From assembly GCF_038725785.1 (NCBI RefSeq), contig NZ_CP109796.1:4030001-4094000 (forward strand): a stretch of DNA of 64,000 nucleotides. Reading direction: 5' to 3'. This stretch comes from Termitidicoccus mucosus. Its GTDB lineage: Bacteria > Verrucomicrobiota > Verrucomicrobiia > Opitutales > Opitutaceae. The notes beneath the pieces were generated by a model, which saw only the letters and a list, made by a program, of their open reading frames with translations, did no database searches and was not told where the DNA came from. Shown piece by piece: positions 47,201 through 54,978 of this stretch (position 1 is the first letter of the stretch; the number at the start of each line of letters is the position of its first letter). The position numbers and the translations under genes were made by a program.

Positions 47201-50200
47201 GCGGCAATGCTGATGCCGGCGGCGTCGATGGACAGCCCGGCCTGCGAGACAAGCTCGCTGCCGATGATGCGCGCGTCGCCCCCGGCCGCGAGGTCGACGC
47301 GGCCCCCGGCGGAGCCGATGACGCTGGACCGGGCGATGGTTTGCCCGGCGGTCTCGTCGATGGAGTGCCGCTGTTTGCCGACGCTGAGGCTGGTGGGCGA
47401 GAGCGAGAGCAGGCCGCTCTTTTTCACCTCCCTGTAGTGCTCTTCCGAATACGTTTCTTCCGCCGCCGCGACGGTGAGGTCGCGCGCGGCGGAGAGCGCG
47501 ATGTCGCGGTCGGCGGCGACGGCCGAGCCGATCACGGTGAGGTCGCGCCCGGCCCGCACGGTGACGCTGTCGCCGCTGAGGGTCGCGCCCACCGCGCCGG
47601 TGTAGTCCACGCGGTCGTAGGTCGTCGTGGTCTTGCTGCTGAGCACGCCGGACTTCTTGCGCATCGACTCGGTGATGGATTCGTGGTGCTCGCCCTCGGC
47701 GGCGAGCGTGATGTCGCCGGTCGCGGCGGCGGTGATCGAGCCGGCGGCGCGGAGGTAGGCGCTGGTCAAGGTGATGTTGCCGGAGGACTCGGGCGGGACG
47801 TCCGAGACACCCAAGCCCACGGGCGAGCCGCCCGTGCCACCCGAACCGATGTCGCCGGCCTGGAGGGCGATGTTGCCGCCGCTTTGCAGCGTCGCGCCGA
47901 GCACGGTCTCGTCGTCGTGCATCGCGCGGTCCATGCGCTTTTTGGAAGTGACTTTGGAGTCGAGGAAATCCCGGTCAATTTCAGCGGTGATGTTGATGTT
48001 GCCCGTGGCGAGAATGCCGGTGTCGCCTCCGGCACTGATTTGGGCACTGGCGATGTTGATATTGCCAAGCGATGCGGGAACGCCCTCGGCGCCTGCGTCC
48101 CCGGCGCGAAGGATGAGGTTGCCGCCTGTTTCGAGCGTGGTGAGCGTGTGGGTGATTTGCCCGCCCTTGGCGTAGGTGCCTCCGCCGCCGGTGCTGAAAC
48201 TGTTCACGCTTCTGACCGTATCGAGCGTGAGGTCACGGCCTGCGATGAGGGTGGTGTCGCCCCCGGCACTGGCGGCGACTCCCGTCAGGGCAAGGTCGCG
48301 CCCGGCTTGCATCGCGAGGTTGCCGCCTGCGGCGAGAGTCTGGTCGCTGACCTGGGTGCGGGTGCCTGCCAAGCCGTAGTCGGTGGTTTCGGCGACACTG
48401 GCGAGGCGGATGTCCCGGCCTGCCACAAGCGTGGCACTGCCCCCGGCGTTGATGCCGCCCGCATAGCTGGTGATGTCGGTTTTGGCGACGAGGGTCATGT
48501 TGCCGCCGGATTTCAAACTGCCGCCGTCGTTGAGCATATCGGCGGCTTGCAGGCGCATGTCGCGGTCGGCGCGGACAGTGCCGCGATTGGTCAGGTCGCC
48601 CGTGATAGTGAGGTCGATGTCATTCGCGGCAATGACCGCTCCGCTTTCGATGGTGGCGCGGGTGGCCGCGGAAAGATAGACCACGGGCGCAAGGACGGCC
48701 TGCCCGTCGACCATGGTTTCGACCAGCCAGACGATGTCTTTTTCGAGATTCGCGATCTGGTCGGCACTGAGCGCGATGCCGGGGCGAAGGTCATAGGCCG
48801 CGGCAATGTCGGTGGCATTGTCCATGAGCCCCATGAACTGCTCGTCCTCGGCGCGGTAGTCGCCCAGGAAGCGGCGCCCGGTCAGCGCGGTGACCTGGTC
48901 GAGGATGAGACGGCTTTCATAAAAACCGTCGCCGAGGCGTTTGTGCATCATCTGCGGGTCAACGCCCATGCGCTCAAAAAAATAATCCGAGGAAATGTAA
49001 TTATTCCAGTCGGTGAAGCGCGGGTCGGTGACAATGAGGTAGGGTGTCGACGGGTCGGTGACGACGGAGTAGATCGGATTTTGCGGGACGGTGAAATCAA
49101 CCTCGCCGGGCGCGGTGATGGTGAGCGTCGGCAAAGTCTTGCCTCCGGGAATGCGGCCTTCGCTTCCGTCACCGGCGGGCGGTGTCACGGGTGCGAGCGT
49201 GGTATCCTGGTCGGAGTCAACGCCGCCAATGCCCTGCTCGTTGCCCGCGACCGTCGTGTCGCCGCTGGTGTCGGTGGCGTCGTGGCCGGAAATCGTCCCG
49301 GCCCCCGTGTTTGCATTAACGGCCGTGCCGTCAAAACTCGTGTCGGTGTCGCCGTATTTGGTGCGGACGGGTTTGCCGGCGGCTTCGCCGTTGTAGAGTT
49401 CGCGCACCGAGCCGGTGATGGTGTCCGCGGTGATGCGGGCACCAAAACGAGCATCGGGAATGTCGGTCAGTTCGTCTTCAATGATCCATGTGCCGATGGT
49501 CTTGTTGTCATATTTGGCCCTGCCGAAGGTTTGCGGACGCTTGTCCATCTCATGAATATCAACGCGGCCGGCGGTGCCATGGACAATGCGGACGGTGTTT
49601 GATTCGCCCAGGTTGTTGATTGCGCCGCTGTCTTTATAGACAAGCGCATTACCGACGGCAATGGTGCCGAGGTAATTCGTGGCGTCGTTGACTGAAAATG
49701 TAAGATTGCTGCCAATCAGAAGACGAGCCTCGGGGCTGTCCTGGGTGACGCGGGTTTTGTAGATGTATTTCGTGTATTGGAGCCAGGTGGAGCCTTCGTT
49801 TCTTTTCCCATACCATACGCTGATACCATCATGGAGACTGCCATTGGAAGGTTTGCGGATGGTGAACGAATGCGTGGTGTCGAGGTTGTTTTGGTCGAAG
49901 TATTCGGTCGAATCGAGATAGGTTTCCGTCGCGAAAGAATCTTTCTTGTTTTCAAAAGTGTCCGCGTAAACTGTGGCATCGCCAAATGCCTCGATGGTGG
50001 ATGAAGCATTAAGAACGCGCCCGGCGCGGGAAACGGGATTGCCGTCTTCATCGAGTCCGCCCCGCCCGGCGATGGTGAGATTTCCGAGGGTGAAAATATT
50101 CGCGCCCGTGGTCGTGGTGCCGGTCACTCCATTGTCGCGGGTATTGGAAAGAAGATCGCTGGTGAACAGGCCGAGGTATTGGGTGCTGGCGATAAGGGCA

Positions 50201-53200
50201 CCCGCGCCCGTATTATGGATTTCACGGGCATCAAGACTTACGATCTGGCCGATGATGACGGAACGATTGTCGAGGTAATCCGAATTGGTGCTGATGGCGT
50301 CGGCGTCGATGCGTCCGAGGTTGGTAATTTTTCCAGCCGTGATGAGGCTGAGTCCGCCTGCATTCAAAGTTGCCCCGGCATTATTGGTGATGTTGCCGCT
50401 GGCATTGATGGTGGCGAGGCCATAGGCGAGAAGGCTGGATTCGGCATTGACGAAGCTGCCATTGCGCAAATTGAGGGTGAGATTGTTGTTGGCCCAGATC
50501 TCCTGCGTGCCGTCCAGCGTGAATCCGCCATTGGCAATATCGAGGGCGAGATTTCGGCCTGCAATGATGGAGCCTCCCGTGTTGGACAGGGTGTTTGTCG
50601 TTATATTGGCACTGCCGCCAGCCCCGGCGGCTATGATGCCGGATGTATTGTCGAGGGCCGCGTTTTGGTTGGCGATGGTGAGGGTCCCGCTTGCGGTGAT
50701 AAAACCATCGGTATTGTCGAGAACCGTGCCGGTGCTGTTGGAAATGGAGAGATCGCCGGCGGCCTGAATGACGCCCTCAACATTATTGAGTGAAGCGTTG
50801 CCCGTGGAGATGGTCAGATTTTCAAAAGCGCGAAGCGTGCCTTCGTTGTTGTCGACCCCGTTGACGGAATTAAGCGCAAGCGTTTTGCCGGACTGCATGA
50901 GCCCGTCTTGCGCATTGGTGATATGGCCTGCGGCGATGTTTGCGCCGCCAAGGGCAATGATGGTTCCTGCGTTATTGTTGAGGGTGCCGGTGAGGGTGAT
51001 TGAAAGATCGTCCTCGGTGGCGAGGTATCCATCCGCAGTGTTGTCGAGGGTGCTGGCGGTGAGGGCGAGACTGCCGCCTGTGGAAAGCGCGCCTCCCGTG
51101 TTTATCAGGTCGGCTTGAAGGGAGAGGGCCGCATTTCCAAGCGCGGTGATTTTGCCTCCGGTGTTGTCAAGGGCGCCATTCGTTGTCGCCAGCGCAATAT
51201 CTCCATTGGAAAAGATGCCGCCAGTGGTGCCGGAATTGGTGTTGGCGATGCTGGCAGCCGTTATGCGAAGGTCGCTGTCGGCGGCAATGGCTCCTTCGTC
51301 GAGATTATCAAGGGTGCCGCCAAGGGTGATGGTGGCGGTGCCTGTGGAGCCGATGTGGCCCGTGGTGTTGTCGAGATTCCGGGATGTAATGAGTATGCCG
51401 CCTCCCATGACAAGACCGCCGGCATTCAAGAGATCGTCGCGAACGGTGACAGTGGCGGAGGAGCCTGCGGAAAGACCGCCAAGCCGGTTGTCGAGGTTTC
51501 CGGCCGTTGCTGAAATAACCAGCGCGCCGTTGGCCGAGACAAGACCGAGCGCGTTGCCGATCGAGGCGGCGGTAAGGGTGGCGGCCCGGTCGGCGATGAT
51601 TTCGCCTGCGCTGTTGTTGAAGTTTCCGGTAACGGCAAAGGTGATGTTGCCCGTGCTTCGGATGATGCCCGTGTCGTTGTCGAAGCCGGAGGCGGTGACG
51701 TTTATGCCTTGGCCGCCTGCAATGAGAATGCCGAAGTCGCCATTGTTCCAGTTGCCGGAAACCACGGCGTCAATGCCCGCGCCGCTTTTGAAAATCCCAT
51801 GGCGATTATCGGCGGCAGCGGCGGCGAGGGTGATTTTGCCGCCACTGAGAATCTGAGCATCGTCGGTGTTGATGAGGGTGCCTGTGAGCGTGATGTCCGT
51901 AATGCCGCCGAAAGTGACAACACCCTCCGCGGTGTTATTGAGGGTGCCGGCCTCAAGGGAGGCGCTGGCATTTCCGCCAATATAACCGAGGGTATTGTCG
52001 ATGGTGCCGTTATGGGTGACTATTGCCAGGCCGCCATTGGAGAGGATCTGTCCGGCGGTGTTGTCGAGCAGGCCGTTGAGATCGAGGGCAAGCCGTCCGC
52101 CTGCGGAGATGGCACCATGGATGTTTTCAAGATCGCCCGCGAGGGTGATGCTGGCGTTGTCGGCGGCGTAGATTTGGGCATATGAACCGTTGTTCGTCAG
52201 CGTGGCGGCGTTGAGGGCAAGCAAGCCCGTGCTGGTGATGACGCCCTGGGTGTTGTCAAATTCACCCGTATGCAAAACGACATTGGCAATGCGTCCGGTG
52301 CCCGTGGTGCCGATGTAGCCCGACTGGTTTATCAATGCGGCGGTGCCTGTATTGATCGTGAAATTTCCTTCCGAGAAAATCGCGCCCCCCGTGTTGTCAA
52401 GCTGGCCCGAAGTGGTCAGGGCAAGCGTATTGCCGCCGGCAATACGCGCATAAAGCCCGGTGTTGGCAATCGGGCCTGCGGCGGCGAGCGCGAGGTTGCC
52501 GCGTGTCGCGGTGATGCTGCCGTTGTTGTTGCTGAGTGCTCCGGGGGTGACGATGTCGAGGTCATTGCCGGCGGAGATATATGCGCCGTCATTGATCAGC
52601 GTCACGGAAGCATCGGTGAGCGTGATACGGATGTTTTCAAGTGCGCTTACCTGAGCGTTGGCATTGTCGAGACCCCGGGCGGTCAGCGTAAGCGACGAGT
52701 TCGTGCTGAGTGCCGCATCGGTTCCGGTATTGCCGACTGCCCCCGACTCGGCACTGAGCGAAAGAGGTCCGGAAGCGTAGATGATTCCCGTATTGGCGAT
52801 ATTGCCGGCGGTGGCCGTCACGTTTGCCGCGCCCGCGGAGGAGGAAATTTCGCCCGTGTTCGTTATGCCGGCCGCACGAATATCGAGGCCGCCTGCTGCG
52901 GTGATAATGCCGTCTGCATTATCAAGCGTGCCGGTCAAAAGTGCGGCGAGCTTCCCGTTGGCGTCAATGGCTCCGTGGGTATTGTCCAATGAGGCAGCGG
53001 TGACGGCGATGTCGCTTGCGCCTGCAATAACTCCGTGAATGTTGGCGAGACCGTCTGTGAGCGTGAGCGCAATCGCGGAGTCGGAAACGAGATTGCCGCG
53101 GGTATTGTCGAGCGCATGGGCGAGAAGCGTGAGACTGCCGGACGCAAGGATGTTGCCATCGGTGTTATCAAGGGTGTCCGGCTGGTTTTTGAGCGTGAGG

Positions 53201-54960
53201 CTTCCGACTGACTGGATCACCCCCGATCTGTTGGCGAAGGCTCCGGCGAGGTTGGTGATGGCAAGGTCGCCTTCACTGAGAAGCTGTCCGCCCGTGTTGG
53301 TGAATCCGTTGCGCGTGATGAACGTCGCATTGTTGAAAGCGGCGATGTAACCGGTCGTGTTGTCGAGGGAGTGGGCGGCAATCGCGACATTGCCAAAACT
53401 GTTGATCGTTCCGCTTATGTTGGTGAACGCCCCTGCAACGGTGAGGTTGAGTGTGCCGCCGCCTGTTTGTGCGATGATGCCCTGATTGTCGTTGGCGAAG
53501 CTGCCCGCCACAATGGCGATGCCGGCGGCATTGATATGACCCGCGCTGTTGTCGAATTTCCCGGGAGTGGAGACGGTGAGAACATCCGCGCCAAGTCTCG
53601 CGCCATTGTGGATGACATCGCCGGAACGGGCCGTGATGGAGAGACTGGAGGCTTGGGTGGTGGCGCGCGACAGATCAAGGGAGCTGGCGGTCAGCGTGAT
53701 ATTCCGGCCTGCGTAGTGCCGGCCGTCTGTCGCGTCGAAATCCGCACCGGCGGTGGCGGTGATGCCGGCGTTCGCGTTGGTGAAGTTCCCGTTGGTATCC
53801 AGACCCGCTGCGACAATGCCGCTGTTTTTGATCGACCCGTCCGCCGTCAAAACAACGTCCTTTTGCGAAGCAAGAAGTCCTGTGTTTTCAATGGCTCCCC
53901 GTGTGATGAGCGCGGTGTTTTCCGCTGCATGGAGGTTTCCGCTATTGGCAACCCCCTCGCGGGCACGAATGTCCAAGGCGGCGTCCGAGGTCGTCTGGCC
54001 CTGGAGGACGACCCTGCCCTCGCTGGTGAGCGTGAAGCCGCCGATGCCCGCCGCGAGGTCGCCGCGGGTGTTCACGCCGAGGCCGTCCTCGGTGCCGACG
54101 AGGCGGATGCGGCCCGCATACATGCCGCCGAGCGCGGCCACGTCCAGCGCGACGAGCGGCGCGGCCTCGGCCGGGTCGGCGGCGATTTTTTCCGCATCAA
54201 GCGTGTCGTATTTTACCCGGTTTGCGCCTGTGACGATGTTGAGTTTTTTGGCAAATACCTGCGCGTTGATTTCGACGGCGCGGGCGAGGATGTCGAACTG
54301 GTCGGCGAGATCGGCGTAGGCGCCGAGATGGGGGTGGTCACCCTCGCCGCTGCCGTCGATAACAACCTTGCCTCCTCGGACGGCGAAGCTGCGCAAGTTT
54401 CCGGTCTCATCAAATTCAGGGCGACCCGTGGCGAGCAGGGCGCGGCTGGTGTTGATGAAACCGAAGTTCGCGCCGTAGATGCCGTTCGGGTTGGCGATGA
54501 TCACGTCGGCGCGGTTGCCCGCGACTTCGAGGTAGCCGTTGAGCCGGGAAATGTCCGGGCCGGTGACCTCGTTGAGGATGAGGCGCGCGCTGTCGTTGGG
54601 GTTGAAGTGGACGTTCTTGTCGATCCAGCCGGCGAGCTGGGTGTTGGTTTCCCGGCCGGAGTTGTTGAGGATGGCGCCCTGGCCGGGGACGTTGAAGTCC
54701 TGGTATTTGTTGTGGGAAACACCCCGGTCGTTCGGGCGGACGATGTTGATGACGGGGACTCCGTTCGCGCTGCCGTCGATGGACGGGCGGTTCGCGCCGG
54801 CGCCGGGGTCGGCGACGATGCCGCCGGCCACGCATACGGAGGGCAGCGACATCTCCGCGAAAAACACGGACGCGACCAGGAGGTTCAGCCAGCGGCGCGG
54901 GCGCAGGAGAAAGGAGGGGCGATGGCGGGTTTTCATGGCGGGCGGACGGGTGATGCTCAT
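43534..54960 (-). CDS. cdiA: CdiA-like two-partner secretion exoprotein with C-terminal class-3 lipase toxin
   Basis: A 3808-residue filamentous haemagglutinin-type exoprotein. A long signal region (to about residue 46) is followed by the TPS secretion domain (about 47-290; PNDRGVSHNKYQDFNVP, VIIANPNGIYG). The first FHA repeat field comes next, with many LDNTxGxI units. A central block around DPRFTDWNNYISSDYFFERM and RLGDGFYESRLILDQVTALT matches the conserved middle of proteobacterial CdiA/FHA proteins. A second FHA field follows (GGNLAMQAGRDLALTG type), then a pretoxin stretch without a VENN motif. The last 220 or so residues are a Lipase_3-like domain: oxyanion strand ISYRGS, nucleophile elbow GHSLGGG (Ser3692) and late NHGS histidine. 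A start at 54936 is possible. It is exported by the TpsB gene 18 bp upstream. Confidence 0.92.
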   Translation of the reverse strand: MSITRPPAMKTRHRPSFLLRPRRWLNLLVASVFFAEMSLPSVCVAGGIVADPGAGANRPSIDGSANGVPVINIVRPNDRGVSHNKYQDFNVPGQGAILNNSGRETNTQLAGWIDKNVHFNPNDSARLILNEVTGPDISRLNGYLEVAGNRADVIIANPNGIYGANFGFINTSRALLATGRPEFDETGNLRSFAVRGGKVVIDGSGEGDHPHLGAYADLADQFDILARAVEINAQVFAKKLNIVTGANRVKYDTLDAEKIAADPAEAAPLVALDVAALGGMYAGRIRLVGTEDGLGVNTRGDLAAGIGGFTLTSEGRVVLQGQTTSDAALDIRAREGVANSGNLHAAENTALITRGAIENTGLLASQKDVVLTADGSIKNSGIVAAGLDTNGNFTNANAGITATAGADFDATDGRHYAGRNITLTASSLDLSRATTQASSLSITARSGDVIHNGARLGADVLTVSTPGKFDNSAGHINAAGIAIVAGSFANDNQGIIAQTGGGTLNLTVAGAFTNISGTINSFGNVAIAAHSLDNTTGYIAAFNNATFITRNGFTNTGGQLLSEGDLAITNLAGAFANRSGVIQSVGSLTLKNQPDTLDNTDGNILASGSLTLLAHALDNTRGNLVSDSAIALTLTDGLANIHGVIAGASDIAVTAASLDNTHGAIDANGKLAALLTGTLDNADGIITAAGGLDIRAAGITNTGEISSSAGAANVTATAGNIANTGIIYASGPLSLSAESGAVGNTGTDAALSTNSSLTLTARGLDNANAQVSALENIRITLTDASVTLINDGAYISAGNDLDIVTPGALSNNNGSITATRGNLALAAAGPIANTGLYARIAGGNTLALTTSGQLDNTGGAIFSEGNFTINTGTAALINQSGYIGTTGTGRIANVVLHTGEFDNTQGVITSTGLLALNAATLTNNGSYAQIYAADNASITLAGDLENIHGAISAGGRLALDLNGLLDNTAGQILSNGGLAIVTHNGTIDNTLGYIGGNASASLEAGTLNNTAEGVVTFGGITDITLTGTLINTDDAQILSGGKITLAAAAADNRHGIFKSGAGIDAVVSGNWNNGDFGILIAGGQGINVTASGFDNDTGIIRSTGNITFAVTGNFNNSAGEIIADRAATLTAASIGNALGLVSANGALVISATAGNLDNRLGGLSAGSSATVTVRDDLLNAGGLVMGGGILITSRNLDNTTGHIGSTGTATITLGGTLDNLDEGAIAADSDLRITAASIANTNSGTTGGIFSNGDIALATTNGALDNTGGKITALGNAALSLQADLINTGGALSTGGSLALTASTLDNTADGYLATEDDLSITLTGTLNNNAGTIIALGGANIAAGHITNAQDGLMQSGKTLALNSVNGVDNNEGTLRAFENLTISTGNASLNNVEGVIQAAGDLSISNSTGTVLDNTDGFITASGTLTIANQNAALDNTSGIIAAGAGGSANITTNTLSNTGGSIIAGRNLALDIANGGFTLDGTQEIWANNNLTLNLRNGSFVNAESSLLAYGLATINASGNITNNAGATLNAGGLSLITAGKITNLGRIDADAISTNSDYLDNRSVIIGQIVSLDAREIHNTGAGALIASTQYLGLFTSDLLSNTRDNGVTGTTTTGANIFTLGNLTIAGRGGLDEDGNPVSRAGRVLNASSTIEAFGDATVYADTFENKKDSFATETYLDSTEYFDQNNLDTTHSFTIRKPSNGSLHDGISVWYGKRNEGSTWLQYTKYIYKTRVTQDSPEARLLIGSNLTFSVNDATNYLGTIAVGNALVYKDSGAINNLGESNTVRIVHGTAGRVDIHEMDKRPQTFGRAKYDNKTIGTWIIEDELTDIPDARFGARITADTITGSVRELYNGEAAGKPVRTKYGDTDTSFDGTAVNANTGAGTISGHDATDTSGDTTVAGNEQGIGGVDSDQDTTLAPVTPPAGDGSEGRIPGGKTLPTLTITAPGEVDFTVPQNPIYSVVTDPSTPYLIVTDPRFTDWNNYISSDYFFERMGVDPQMMHKRLGDGFYESRLILDQVTALTGRRFLGDYRAEDEQFMGLMDNATDIAAAYDLRPGIALSADQIANLEKDIVWLVETMVDGQAVLAPVVYLSAATRATIESGAVIAANDIDLTITGDLTNRGTVRADRDMRLQAADMLNDGGSLKSGGNMTLVAKTDITSYAGGINAGGSATLVAGRDIRLASVAETTDYGLAGTRTQVSDQTLAAGGNLAMQAGRDLALTGVAASAGGDTTLIAGRDLTLDTVRSVNSFSTGGGGTYAKGGQITHTLTTLETGGNLILRAGDAGAEGVPASLGNINIASAQISAGGDTGILATGNINITAEIDRDFLDSKVTSKKRMDRAMHDDETVLGATLQSGGNIALQAGDIGSGGTGGSPVGLGVSDVPPESSGNITLTSAYLRAAGSITAAATGDITLAAEGEHHESITESMRKKSGVLSSKTTTTYDRVDYTGAVGATLSGDSVTVRAGRDLTVIGSAVAADRDIALSAARDLTVAAAEETYSEEHYREVKKSGLLSLSPTSLSVGKQRHSIDETAGQTIARSSVIGSAGGRVDLAAGGDARIIGSELVSQAGLSIDAAGISIAAAAQNSTATRTEKFKQSGVSLAIRGGPFEALYAAQGKTMQGAEEVADARLSNLDRLRSASGWLINSDGLEAFGASPLTSVVAVSVGSKSSEATATQTTVTQRGSVLQTGGDLTLIARGDTGSAGILPADGAAAPVSTSNLSFNSAAGGSGDIAIEGSYLSAGGALGMVAARDITLRETLDTQTDSAAARVKNASQFRSEKNASDTAAEQTAANGSLVTADTIALSAGRDLGIRGSTVAADHDIYLEAARDVRIEAAAETRSATYEQSTKTSGMFDSGRLSVTFGQQKTGFAQDENGTYAVGSLIGSTEGRIDIRSGGETRVVGSELFSQTGLSIDADRISILAAEQTSAGGIRQSFSQGGLTVRLQGGIVDAGLALVDTIERAEQAGDARLQGLYAARAARQGYGLYRGAQAVAGAASDGGAGAAGSAAGIELAVAVGAKSSRSESEWESTSHLGSRLDTAGDLTLVARGDGSGGTGVPPVDGAAAPSSTSDLNLNPATGGSGDIHIAGSDLSGQNVTLAAKNDILVESALDTHRQDGSNKNSGWEGGVALSVGQGGVGIKIFADAETGKGFEKGSGAENLNSHLAAAGTLTLVSGRDTTLAGAVVRGDTILADIGGGLTLESRQDSDYYKARQEQAGGGASFTIGSMSGEAHASYNRDKTDSDYASVREQTGLFAGGGGFDINVGGHTQLTGAVIASGADAAKNRLSTETIGFTDIANHADYETESIGASVGSGGSFDKEGNFNYGGSGITPAIGMPQNEKADGTTRSAISDGTIIVRDDFDASGNRMYDSLAGLSRDTAHANDGALENKFDLQKIQERQELARVFGEEAYANAGTIVSALYERKLDQIQKDLDDGFITKEQAGEQKNTAYLLYGEGQAANLLLNTAIGGIAAKLGGGNVVAGAAGAAAATSADSGSFDIYGDLNSPTAGSTLGSLLISAAAGALTGNAIAGASTGNDATILNQYAHREIYHALHQLDQQLPGVFSANIPKDENGNDLISPELARNLGAASVAAYYSGSAAPPGMKVLSAYSEKDDGTDAVVFQMESTGEIVISYRGSASARDWLVTDTGNAVGFESKKYVDAMKLANTIQKQFPESKIILTGHSLGGGEAGLASVRWGLSAITFNAAGVNPENYKINTNLDSGKINNFYIPLEPLTSFQALTPLADALGQQVSLKITTLPGLSNFLNHGSVSILRSLGAPDLIKVIPPIKTSGTTGAKGP
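45731..45790. repeat. Palindromic repeat copy absorbed in frame into cdiA (GTGVPPVDG copy)
   Basis: The sequence GGCGGCTGCGCCGTCC followed by hairpin CACGGGCGGGACGCCCGTG (45760-45778) is of the same type as the intergenic element at 28328-28436. On the coding strand it reads GGTGVPPVDGAAAPSST, unlike the FHA repeats around it. Confidence 0.75.
46771..46846. repeat. Palindromic repeat copy absorbed in frame into cdiA (AGILPADG copy)
   Basis: A second copy, with GGCGGCTGCGCCGTCTGCCG and the hairpin GCCGGCAGGATGCCGGC, reads SAGILPADGAAAPVST on the coding strand. Its flank (CTTAAGTTGGAAGTGGAAAC) resembles that of the copy at 45731-45790. Confidence 0.75.
47796..47850. repeat. Palindromic repeat copy absorbed in frame into cdiA (GTGGSPVG copy)
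   Basis: A third copy, with CACGGGCGAGCCGCCCGTG as the hairpin (47818-47836 region), reads SGGTGGSPVGLGVSDVPPES on the coding strand, between a GDIG-type FHA unit and the next GNITLTS unit. Confidence 0.7.
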
Positions 54961-54978
54961 GGCGGCATGGTTTGTAGG

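Noticed and set aside
47341-49602. 753-codon plus-strand open frame inside cdiA
   Set aside because: Antisense shadow of the FHA repeat region.
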